Assembly: GCF_024159265.1 (NCBI RefSeq)
Contig: NZ_JAMYWY010000001.1
Coordinates: forward strand, 5,332,001-5,396,000
Length of the DNA stretch: 64,000 nt
Source of the DNA: Paenibacillus sp. 1781tsa1
Lineage (GTDB): Bacteria > Bacillota > Bacilli > Paenibacillales > Paenibacillaceae
Reading direction: 5' to 3'
Position numbers and translations under genes: made by a program. Of this stretch, positions 34,585-42,055 are shown one piece after another; within the stretch, counting starts at the first letter, position 1, and each line of letters opens with the position of its first letter. The notes under the pieces are model-generated. The model ran no database searches, was not told the DNA's origin, and saw only the letters and a list, made by a program, of their open reading frames with translations.

Positions 34585-35457
34585 TCAACCTTTCACCGAA
34601 CCCAGCATCACGCCTTTTGCAAAGTGCTTTTGCAGGAATGGGTACACCAGCATAATCGGGATCGTCGAGAATACGATAACCGCCATACGAATGGTGAGCG
34701 GCTGGATCTCGGTCTCTTCGATACTCGTGTCTCCGATTCGGCTCTGTGCCAGAATGACAATCTCACGCAGCCAGACTTGCACAGGCCACTTCTCACTATC
34801 GTTAATATAGATCACAGCGCTGAAGAAACTGTTCCAGTGGGCCACCGCGTAAAAGAGTGAAAATGTCGCCATCGCTGGCATGGACAAAGGCAGAACAATC
34901 CGGAACAATACGCTGACATCGTTACATCCATCAATTTTGGCTGCATCCTCCAGTTCATCGGGAATGGCCTGGAAGAAGTTTTTCAGTACAATCAAGTTAA
35001 ATGCACTAATAGCAGTAGGCAGCATCAGCGACCATAACGTATCCGTCAGGTGCAAGGATTTCACGACAAAGTATGTTGGAATCATCCCGCCGCTGAAGAG
35101 CATTGTGAACAATACACCCAGCAAAATGGGCTGGCGCCCACGCAAATATCTTCTGGAGAGCGGATACGCCATAAGGGACGTAAACAGCAGGTTAATGAAG
35201 GTACCAATCACCGTAATATAGACCGATACACCCAGACTGCGTATCAAGGTATCTGTAGAGAAAATGTAACGGTACGCAGCCAGAGAGAACTCTTTTGGAA
35301 AAAGAATAAATCCTCCCTTAGCCACTTCATGTGGACTGGTAAACGAGACGGCCAAAATATAAATGAACGGGATGACCGTCACAATTCCAATCAACAGCAG
35401 CAAGCCGTGATTCACAAAATCAAAGATCCGGTTGCCCCACGTTTTATCCTGTTGCAT
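34585..35457 (-). CDS. carbohydrate ABC permease, LplC/YtcP-like
   Basis: A 290-aa permease with six hydrophobic helices and the BPD_transp_1 fold. The coupling loop reads 'LEDAAKIDGCNDVSVLFRIVLPLSMPA'. The ending 'YPFLQKHFAKGVMLGSVKG' is the usual C-terminus of LplC/YtcP-type subunits. The ATG at 35457 is preferred to an in-frame GTG four codons upstream, which abuts the AGGAG ribosome site. It pairs with the LplB-type permease 45 nt upstream. Confidence 0.93.
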   Translation of the reverse strand: MQQDKTWGNRIFDFVNHGLLLLIGIVTVIPFIYILAVSFTSPHEVAKGGFILFPKEFSLAAYRYIFSTDTLIRSLGVSVYITVIGTFINLLFTSLMAYPLSRRYLRGRQPILLGVLFTMLFSGGMIPTYFVVKSLHLTDTLWSLMLPTAISAFNLIVLKNFFQAIPDELEDAAKIDGCNDVSVLFRIVLPLSMPAMATFSLFYAVAHWNSFFSAVIYINDSEKWPVQVWLREIVILAQSRIGDTSIEETEIQPLTIRMAVIVFSTIPIMLVYPFLQKHFAKGVMLGSVKG

Positions 35458-35502
35458 CTTAATGTTCACTCCTGTCTGGTGAAGAACGTCTGCTCCCGAG
35501 GG

Positions 35503-36456
35503 TTAGTAAACGCCTTCCTCCCCGAATTTTTTGGCCATCGTATTGGCACCAAGGACAAGCGCCAGCCCGACAACCGATTTAAACAACCCGACAGCAGCAC
35601 TATAACTGTACTGTGCCTGTGTAAGACCCTTCGTGTACACGTAGGTATCAAATACCTCGCCCACATCCCGGTTCGTCGGAGTCAGCATCAGGAAGATCTG
35701 TTCAAAGCCTGTATCCAGGAAATTGCCCAGACGCAGAATCAGCAAGATGACGATTGTACTGCGAATGGCCGGCAACGTAATATGCCAGGTTTGGCGCCAG
35801 CGATTGGCACCATCAATCCGTGCAGCTTCATAGAGCTGGGTATCAACACCGGAAAGTGCAGCAAGGAAGATAATCGTACCCCAACCGACTTCTTTCCAGA
35901 TGGATTGTCCGACAATCATGGTTCGGAACCAACCTGGTTCAAGCAGGAACGCCACTTTTTGACCAGTCAGGTTATAGAGCAATTCATTAATCGCACCACC
36001 CTCGGTTGTGAACAGCATGTAGAATACACCGACAACAACAACCCAGGAAACAAAGTGTGGAACATAAACTAGAGTTTGTACAAATCGTTTGAAGCGTTCA
36101 CGGCGAACCTCATTCATCATGAGTGCCAGTACAATCGGCAGTGGGAAAAAGAACACAATGTTATAAATGGCAAGTAAAAACGTATTTCGAAACAATGTCC
36201 AGAACTGCGGTTCTCCGAAGAAACGCTGGAAGTGTTTGAAGCCTACCCAGTCACTTCCCAAGATGCCCTTGTAAGGCGTGTAATCCTGAAAAGCCATCGT
36301 GATGCCATACATGGGTATGTATTTGAAAATAACAAAGTAGAGCACTCCCGGTATTAACATGATATACAGCCACCGGTTTTTGATAATGTCCCTCCACAGC
36401 AGGTTTTTGTCACTGCGGGTAGCGGGCCGTGTTCGAGCCGCCGTTTCGGCTTTCAT
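35503..36456 (-). CDS. carbohydrate ABC permease, LplB-like
   Basis: A 317-aa permease with about six transmembrane helices; 'NRWLYIMLIPGVLYFVIFKY' is the first helix and 'YEAARIDGANRWRQTWHITLPAI' the ATPase-coupling loop, typical of the LplB/YteP group. The frame is open 14 codons upstream, but GGGGAGGA lies about 7 nt before the ATG at 36456, and the upstream codons overlap a candidate cre site (36476-36489). It is the first gene of the transport operon, after its own upstream region. Confidence 0.93.
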   Translation of the reverse strand: MKAETAARTRPATRSDKNLLWRDIIKNRWLYIMLIPGVLYFVIFKYIPMYGITMAFQDYTPYKGILGSDWVGFKHFQRFFGEPQFWTLFRNTFLLAIYNIVFFFPLPIVLALMMNEVRRERFKRFVQTLVYVPHFVSWVVVVGVFYMLFTTEGGAINELLYNLTGQKVAFLLEPGWFRTMIVGQSIWKEVGWGTIIFLAALSGVDTQLYEAARIDGANRWRQTWHITLPAIRSTIVILLILRLGNFLDTGFEQIFLMLTPTNRDVGEVFDTYVYTKGLTQAQYSYSAAVGLFKSVVGLALVLGANTMAKKFGEEGVY

Positions 36457-36475
36457 AGTGTCTTCCTCCCCACAT

Positions 36476-36489
36476 TGGAAACGATTACA
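36476..36489. promoter_or_regulatory. candidate cre (CcpA) site upstream of the lpl-like operon
   Basis: TGGAAACGATTACA matches 13 of 14 positions of the cre consensus. It lies 20 bp before the first permease start, close to the ribosome site, a position where CcpA would act as a transcription roadblock. The 282-bp gap above it contains no other clear element than the terminator of the regulator gene. Confidence 0.6.
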
Positions 36490-36698
36490 TAATATCACTT
36501 CCTGAATTCATGTCTTCATTGTGGAGGATAAACGAATGACTGGCTATCGTCTCGTTTTAGCCTTTTGTTTTTCCTTATGCAGCAAGGGTTTAGCTCATTT
36601 CCATCACAGAATTCAAAGGCGCAATGAACTGCTTTCAACCTCCATATTCCTGTCTTAACTTCATTGAGAAAAGCGGTCTTCTTCCTTCATCCGAACAT

Positions 36699-36726
36699 GA
36701 AAAAGCCTGCCTGCCATGGCAGGCAG
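36699..36726 (-). terminator. terminator after the membrane AraC-type regulator
   Basis: A perfect 20-nt palindromic stem, CTGCCTGCCATGGCAGGCAG, followed by GCTTTTTC on the minus strand, 12 nt past the stop codon. It separates the regulator from the transport operon. Confidence 0.85.
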
Positions 36727-36738
36727 AGCAGACTTGGT

Positions 36739-39075
36739 TTATCGCTGCTGCTCCCGGTACTTGCCGGGGGTAGTTCCTGTGATTTTGCGAAACGTTCGGA
36801 TAAATGCGGTTGGATTGGTATAGTTTAATTTCTCGGCAATCTCCGATATTTTAAGATTTGTTGTTTGCAGCCAGGTCTTCGCTTTTTCCATACGGTACTC
36901 TGCAAGATATTCCGTAAAATTGACTCCTGCTTCCTTCTTGAATACCCGACTTAGGTAAACAGGGTGAAAATTAAGCTCAGCGGCACAGGCTTCCAGCGAC
37001 AATTCACGATCATAACGTTCCTCAATCAAACGAATCATGCGCCTTGCAATATTCATGTATTGGGATTCTTCCTGCTCTCGCCAAAAACGGATGACGGGCT
37101 GGAACAACCGCTTGCGAAACCAATTGGTCATTTCGTCCAATGTGGACAACTTCAGCAAATGGGACATGGATGCTTTTTCACCCAGTACTTCAGCCACATC
37201 TCCACCTTGCTCCTGCACAAGCTGATATACACGAGACAATAACTGAACCATAATGACGGGGTATTCACTGAAATGAAGCTTCTTGTCGGCGAGCAGCCCC
37301 AAATATTGCGTAAAATAGGCGTCCGTCTTCTCCTCGTCCCCTTGTTTGAGCGCCGAAGCCAGCTGATCTTCAATCATGCGTAACTGAGTATACAACGCAG
37401 CCTCCATCTGACCACGTGGCTGTATATCCTCGTAATGCAAAATAATACGGCTGCCCAGACTTACCCGGCCTTGCAGAGCCTCTCGGCTCTCCTGAACCGC
37501 TCTTGGCGTATCACCAATACAAGTGTAAGAACGACTGATGCCGATACTTACGGGCAGATTCAGATAGGTCACGACACGTTCGCGAATCCAGTCTGCCTGG
37601 GTGTGCATCCATTCCTTCAGCATCACCTCATCCGTGAGTTCGGAGGCAAGTACGGTGACCTGAGCATCATCCAGCATGACTGGGGTGAACCGAACTGCCG
37701 AAGGAAGGAGTTCACCTACCATATTGTTGATAGCAAACAGCAGCAGGTCCCGATCCTGTTCCTCATATCGGGTCCCTTCCAAGGTATCCATCTGGAGCAT
37801 GAGTACGCCAAGACTCACCCACCCTGTCGGGAAATCATACAATTCTCCCTGATATCTGAAATCTTCTTCCGAGATTTTACCTGTTAGCAGTTTGGTCATA
37901 AAAAACTCTTGAAGATGCACATGCTGCCCCTTCATCTGCTCACGCATCGTTTTCTCCGAACTGAACAGTGTTGACAATTGCTCCTCAATATAGATAAATT
38001 CATCCTGACGGCGTCCTGATGGAGTAACTGGAGAATCCAACCCCTTCGTAAATTGCAGCAGTCTGGAGATCGGTGAATACATCCGCCGGCTGCCGTATAT
38101 GGCGACCAATCCCGTTACACATAACATGACCAGTGTAGCAACACCGGTAACCAATGCAATTTTCTGTGACTGGGCCGTGATCTGTCCGAGAGATACAACG
38201 GACACGTATAACCAGCCATTGAGTGGAGATTGCCTATAGCTAACCGCCACTTGGTTGCCTTCCACCTCTGCACTGAAAAAACCTTCTGGCTCCCCCGTCG
38301 TTTGCACCATTTCATGAATTTCCTTATTCAGCGCGTCATATTTCCCGTCTTGCTGCATATCGTTCAGAAAATACTTCTGCTCCCGATCCAGAACATACAT
38401 ATCTCCGGAATTCGTATTTCGGCTCAAAAATGTACTTAGTTCCGTATCGGCGATATCAATCACAAGAAATCCCTTTGGTTTCACATTGGTTGGCATCATC
38501 GGGATTTTGAATACCATACTGACCACATTATCCGATGATATAAGGGCAGGTGCCTGTTCGGGTGTCAGTTCACCCATGCCAGCTGAAACGGGTACACTTT
38601 CTTTAGCTGAACTGGCATTCTGAGTAACCCAGAACAGGCTGTTAGTGTAGGTCAGATAAGAACCAATCCGGTCCCGAATGCTGAAATCATCCAATTTGCC
38701 AAAAGAACGCATCGAAACAACCCAATCTTCGTCCAGATTAACCAGATAGGCTTGGTCAATGTTCGTAACCGCTTGCAAATTGTTAAATCCTGACGTCAGG
38801 TCACGAATCTCCTGAAATTCGCTGCTGTCCAGCGGTTTTTTCATCGCTTGAAGTACCAAGGGCGAATTAACATACTGGATGGATGATAATTGCAGGCTGC
38901 GCAGAACTTGTTCTACCCGCATTTGGGTCTGATGCAATATCTGAAGGTTGCTTTCACGCACTTTCTGTTCAATGTCACGTGATGCAATCGTATACGAGAC
39001 CGAACCAATAACAATGACTGGAAGGGCTCCGAGGATCAGGGTAAAGCAGAGCAAACGCAGTAAATACTTAGGCAA
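36739..39075 (-). CDS. membrane-bound AraC-family regulator (YtdP-like)
   Basis: A 778-aa one-component regulator: transmembrane helix at about 5-30, an extracellular sensor of some 265 residues (Cache-like), a second helix near 300-322 ('VATLVMLCVTGLVAIYGSRR'), a cytoplasmic middle region and a C-terminal AraC double HTH (about 685-778, 'NPTAFIRTFRKITGTTPGKYR'). This layout matches B. subtilis YtdP in the equivalent pectin-oligosaccharide cluster, where such proteins read an external sugar directly. An ATG three codons upstream is immediately adjacent to AAAGGAGG, so the TTG at 39075 (9 nt spacing) is the more likely start. It presumably activates the permease operon next to it. Confidence 0.9.
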   Translation of the reverse strand: MPKYLLRLLCFTLILGALPVIVIGSVSYTIASRDIEQKVRESNLQILHQTQMRVEQVLRSLQLSSIQYVNSPLVLQAMKKPLDSSEFQEIRDLTSGFNNLQAVTNIDQAYLVNLDEDWVVSMRSFGKLDDFSIRDRIGSYLTYTNSLFWVTQNASSAKESVPVSAGMGELTPEQAPALISSDNVVSMVFKIPMMPTNVKPKGFLVIDIADTELSTFLSRNTNSGDMYVLDREQKYFLNDMQQDGKYDALNKEIHEMVQTTGEPEGFFSAEVEGNQVAVSYRQSPLNGWLYVSVVSLGQITAQSQKIALVTGVATLVMLCVTGLVAIYGSRRMYSPISRLLQFTKGLDSPVTPSGRRQDEFIYIEEQLSTLFSSEKTMREQMKGQHVHLQEFFMTKLLTGKISEEDFRYQGELYDFPTGWVSLGVLMLQMDTLEGTRYEEQDRDLLLFAINNMVGELLPSAVRFTPVMLDDAQVTVLASELTDEVMLKEWMHTQADWIRERVVTYLNLPVSIGISRSYTCIGDTPRAVQESREALQGRVSLGSRIILHYEDIQPRGQMEAALYTQLRMIEDQLASALKQGDEEKTDAYFTQYLGLLADKKLHFSEYPVIMVQLLSRVYQLVQEQGGDVAEVLGEKASMSHLLKLSTLDEMTNWFRKRLFQPVIRFWREQEESQYMNIARRMIRLIEERYDRELSLEACAAELNFHPVYLSRVFKKEAGVNFTEYLAEYRMEKAKTWLQTTNLKISEIAEKLNYTNPTAFIRTFRKITGTTPGKYREQQR

Positions 39076-39110
39076 GAAGAGCATCCTCCTTTATACGTAT
39101 GTTTATTAAA

Positions 39111-39124
39111 TTAAATCGCTTTCA
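39111..39124. promoter_or_regulatory. candidate cre (CcpA) site upstream of the YtdP-like gene
   Basis: TTAAATCGCTTTCA matches 13 of 14 positions of the cre consensus and lies about 36 bp upstream of the regulator start. Together with the site at 36476 it would place both the regulator and its target operon under glucose repression. Confidence 0.5.
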
Positions 39125-39190
39125 TTGGATTATTTTACTATTGTTATTTTAAAACCCATTCTTATTCAAGTCCACTCATTTATTCTAAGG

Positions 39191-39220
39191 TTGACTTCAA
39201 ACCAATTTCCAGTATATATT
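39191..39220 (+). promoter_or_regulatory. sigma-A promoter of the MutS2-like leader
   Basis: TTGACT (39191-39196) and TATATT (39215-39220) are separated by 18 nt (or TATATA with 16 nt). Transcription would begin near 39227, giving a leader of about 375 nt before the MutS2-like start codon. Confidence 0.65.
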
Positions 39221-39255
39221 GGTTGCATATTCCTCAATCAAAGGAGAGATTTTTA

Positions 39256-39279
39256 ATGTCGGTGAATGTTCTTAACTAA
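39256..39279 (+). CDS. leader peptide (7 codons) upstream of the MutS2-like gene
   Basis: ATG TCG GTG AAT GTT CTT AAC TAA encodes the heptapeptide MSVNVLN. Its ribosome site AAAGGAGAG is ideal, 7 nt from the ATG, and the promoter is only about 30 nt upstream. The last codons (39267-39279) form the 5' arm of a perfect 13-bp inverted repeat with 39368-39380, so a ribosome on this ORF would prevent that stem. It is followed by two tandem intrinsic terminators before the main gene. This is the layout of translation-attenuated or antiterminated antibiotic-response leaders. The coding assignment is inferred from structure; the peptide is too short to compare. Confidence 0.65.
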   Translation: MSVNVLN

Positions 39280-39380
39280 CCAAGTTTCATATTCAGGAGT
39301 TTGGCCTTTCATTGCGTTTGTGCCCATATGGCATACGTGTATTTCATGATGCGCCAGATCCCTGTACTTAGTTAAGAACA
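39267..39380 (+). repeat. 13-bp long-range inverted repeat in the MutS2-like leader
   Basis: TGTTCTTAACTAA (39267-39279) pairs perfectly with TTAGTTAAGAACA (39368-39380), enclosing 88 nt. The 5' arm is the end of the leader-peptide ORF, including its stop codon. Confidence 0.8.
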
Positions 39381-39427
39381 GCGGATATCATAAATCGCCT
39401 TCGGGATTGTCATTGTCCGGGTCTATT

Positions 39428-39455
39428 TCCGCGCTGAGTTCAGCGCGGATTTTTT
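39428..39455 (+). terminator. first leader terminator upstream of the MutS2-like gene
   Basis: A 9-10 bp GC-rich stem, TCCGCGCTGA/TCAGCGCGGA, with six T directly after it. It lies inside a further GTCTAT/ATAGAC pair. Confidence 0.85.
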
Positions 39456-39494
39456 ATTATAGACCTTTAGTGGACTTTGCTTTCCCATATATTT

Positions 39495-39533
39495 AGGGCG
39501 GAGAATGACGTTTGTTCATTCTCCGCCCTTTTT
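39495..39533 (+). terminator. second leader terminator upstream of the MutS2-like gene
   Basis: A perfect 14-bp stem (AGGGCGGAGAATGA and complement) with a 7-nt loop and a five-T run, 40 nt after the first terminator and 69 nt before the MutS2-like start codon. Confidence 0.85.
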
Positions 39534-39601
39534 GCGTTTTCCAGGAATATGTTTCAGCGCATCAACTGAAATCCCAATTCAAATTCAAGGAGAGATTACG
39601 C

Positions 39602-41608
39602 ATGAATGAGAACACATTAAACAGTTTGGGCTATCCACAAATTCAAAAAAACGTTGCAGACTGCGCCCTGTCTTATCTGGGCAAACGTTATGCCAGAGAA
39701 CTAAAACCGATGGTAGATGCTCACCTGATCCAGCTGCGCCTGGGAGAAACAGCAGAAGCGGCTGCGTTGATTCGTTTCGGGGCCAGTATCCCCCTCCCTT
39801 CACTCGACGGAATGGAAACGATTATGGATCTGCTTGGCACCGGTTATCTATTCAGTGAACGTGACTTCAGTCATCTTGCTCAGTTCCTGCGGAGCTGTGC
39901 ACAACTCATGAAGTACATGGAGGGCAAATCTGGCGCCGCTCCCACCGTTAGTCGTTATGCTGCATCCATGATTCTGATCGAACCTTTGCTGCGTGAGATC
40001 GAGCGTTGTATCCATAGTGGACGCATTCAGGATCAAGCAAGCAAGGAGCTGACTCGTATTCGCAAAAAAATGACGGTGAATGAGGAGCGTATGAAACGAA
40101 AGCTTGATTCTCTGGTGAGTAAACATCGTTCCATTATGCAGGAGCATGTCATCAGCCAACGCGGAGGAAGAACCGTTCTGCCCATTAAGAAAGAGTTCCG
40201 TAAACAGGTGAAAGGCAGTGTGCTGGATGAATCCGGAAGCGGGCAAACCGTATATATTGAACCTGTTGAGTTAGTAAGTCTGCAGATGGAATTGGCCGCT
40301 CTACAAGCGGAGGAGTCCCGAGAGGAGATGAGGATTCTCGGTGATTTAACCTCCCTGGCCGAATCGTATAACCGTGAAATCGCCCTGAACACCGAAACGG
40401 TAGGTGTACTGGACTTCCTGTTTGCCAAAGCCAAATATGCGGCCACCATGGACGGACGTACCGTTCGAGTCAATACTCAGGGCCATATCAGCCTTCAACG
40501 TGCACGTCATCCGTTCATGGGTTCTTCCATGGTTCCCCTTGATTTTGCCATTGGCAGGACGTATTCGTCGCTCATTATTACGGGCCCGAATACCGGGGGA
40601 AAAACGGTCGCACTCAAAACCCTTGGTTTGCTAACCCTGATGATGCAATCCGGTTTGCTTATTCCTGTCGAGGAAGGTGGCGAGATGGCTGTTTATAACG
40701 AAGTAGCGGTTGATATTGGTGACGGACAGAGTATGGAACAAGCGCTTAGTACATTCTCAGCACATATTCGCAATATGATTGGCATACTGGAACAGGCCAA
40801 TACGTCAACCCTGGTGCTCATTGATGAGATGGCCTCCGGCACAGATCCCGGTGAAGGTGTCGGACTGTCCATCGCCATGCTGGAGGAGCTCCATAGCCGC
40901 GGAGCAACCGTTGTGGCGACAACGCACTTTGGTGAAATCAAACATTTTGCTGCGGCCACGCCAGGATTCGAAAATGCTCGTATGGAATTTGACACTGTTT
41001 CTCTCCAGCCGCTGTATCGATTGCGTATCGGAGAAGCAGGTGAAAGCTATGCTTATTCCATCGCATTAAAGCTGGGCATGCCACAGCGAATTATCGAGCG
41101 ATCCAAGTCCCTGTCAGATCAAAGTACTTCGAGAGATCGTACATTCGTGTTCACGTCATCTCCTTTGGAAACTCCGGCCCTGACGCCTAAGCGTTCCGTT
41201 AAGGAGGCAGACGACCCGGCAGAGTTATCCAAACGGAATCAGATGAAGAAGCAGTCAAAGGATACAATCGGTCTCCACAAAAAGACAATAACCAGAGAGT
41301 CGGATTCTCCTGCTCCTGCCAAAACGTTTCGTAAAGGGGATCGGGTGTATGCGGCCTATCTCAATCAGTCGGGTATCGTATGTGATGTGGAGGACAGCCG
41401 GGGAAATATCGGGGTCATGCTACGAGGACGCAAAGTCAAAATCCATAAGAAACGCCTGACCCTGCATATATCTGCCGATGAGCTATATCCGGGTGACGAT
41501 TATGACTTGGACATTGTGCTAGAAACAAAGGAAAATCGAAAGAAACGTAAGTTGATGGGACGCAAACATGTGGAAGGCCTACAGATCGAATTACCGCCGG
41601 AAGAATAG
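39602..41608 (+). CDS. MutS2-like ATPase lacking the Smr domain
   Basis: A 668-aa paralogue of MutS2/RqcU. It has the lever/clamp-type N-terminal region (1-300, with long helices around 140-185 and 225-260), and the MutS ATPase core: Walker A GPNTGGKT (328-335), Walker B LVLIDEM (404-410), then ASGTDPGEG and THFGEIKHFAAATPGFENA. A charged linker (about 505-575) leads to a KOW-like domain (576-619, FRKGDRVYAAYLNQSGIV). The protein then stops where MutS2 (about 785 aa in B. subtilis) would carry its Smr nuclease domain. MutS2 recognises collided ribosomes, so a ribosome-linked role is plausible here. The ATG at 39602 has AAGGAG 9 nt upstream; a longer frame from 39512 overlaps the terminator. 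Expression appears controlled by the leader. Confidence 0.9.
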   Translation: MNENTLNSLGYPQIQKNVADCALSYLGKRYARELKPMVDAHLIQLRLGETAEAAALIRFGASIPLPSLDGMETIMDLLGTGYLFSERDFSHLAQFLRSCAQLMKYMEGKSGAAPTVSRYAASMILIEPLLREIERCIHSGRIQDQASKELTRIRKKMTVNEERMKRKLDSLVSKHRSIMQEHVISQRGGRTVLPIKKEFRKQVKGSVLDESGSGQTVYIEPVELVSLQMELAALQAEESREEMRILGDLTSLAESYNREIALNTETVGVLDFLFAKAKYAATMDGRTVRVNTQGHISLQRARHPFMGSSMVPLDFAIGRTYSSLIITGPNTGGKTVALKTLGLLTLMMQSGLLIPVEEGGEMAVYNEVAVDIGDGQSMEQALSTFSAHIRNMIGILEQANTSTLVLIDEMASGTDPGEGVGLSIAMLEELHSRGATVVATTHFGEIKHFAAATPGFENARMEFDTVSLQPLYRLRIGEAGESYAYSIALKLGMPQRIIERSKSLSDQSTSRDRTFVFTSSPLETPALTPKRSVKEADDPAELSKRNQMKKQSKDTIGLHKKTITRESDSPAPAKTFRKGDRVYAAYLNQSGIVCDVEDSRGNIGVMLRGRKVKIHKKRLTLHISADELYPGDDYDLDIVLETKENRKKRKLMGRKHVEGLQIELPPEE

Positions 41609-41743
41609 TCAATGGTGAAACAGATCTAGTGAAATGGTATTGATATGTATCGTGAATTCCATGATCACCGGCGCATTTCTGTTATACTGGGACCAGTATG
41701 TTCAACTTCAGCTCGTAGCTATTCCACAGGGAGGGAAGAACCC

Positions 41744-41995
41744 ATGTCTGCAGAACAAGACAATCAAGAGCACATCCCTATCGATGTTCTTGTCTGCCCG
41801 TTATGCGGCGAAGCTAATCGCTGTTTCTATGCGGCAGGACGTCCTCATTCGGAATGTTGGTGTAACCGGGCTACTTTCCCCGAAGGTGTATTCGACCGCA
41901 TTCCGGCAGAACAGCGCCGAAAATCGTGCATATGTCAACGCTGTTTGGATGAATATGCCGACAAACGCCAACCCAAAGAAGAGCCACACAGTTAA
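41744..41995 (+). CDS. cysteine-rich CWC family protein
   Basis: An 83-aa protein with the CWC-type pattern: CPLCGEANRC, then CWC, then CICQRC near the C-terminus. Eight cysteines suggest a metal-binding (probably zinc) fold; function of the family is unknown. The frame runs 33 codons upstream, but GGGAGGG with about 8 nt spacing fixes the ATG at 41744. It follows the MutS2-like gene by 135 nt on the same strand. Its stop codon lies in the loop of the terminator at 41976-42013, so the last codons are part of the hairpin. Confidence 0.85.
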   Translation: MSAEQDNQEHIPIDVLVCPLCGEANRCFYAAGRPHSECWCNRATFPEGVFDRIPAEQRRKSCICQRCLDEYADKRQPKEEPHS

Positions 41996-42013
41996 CAACT
42001 GTATGGCTCTTCT
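41976..42013. terminator. bidirectional terminator overlapping the CWC gene end
   Basis: AAGAGCCA-C-ACAGTT and its complement form a long stem around an AACA loop, with AAAGAAG before and TTCTTCATT after, so it can serve both the CWC gene and the converging mtl operon (mtlD ends at 42056). Confidence 0.75.
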
Positions 42014-42055
42014 TCATTATGCCTCATCTATACTGTTAGCTGGCTACCACTGCTC

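Noticed and set aside
39226..39460. T-box or known riboswitch in the MutS2-like leader
   Set aside because: No T-box AGGGTGGNACCGCG motif or known aptamer core; the uORF plus terminators explain the layout better.
39512..39601. N-terminal extension of the MutS2-like protein from 39512
   Set aside because: The first codons lie within the terminator hairpin; AAGGAG fixes the start at 39602.
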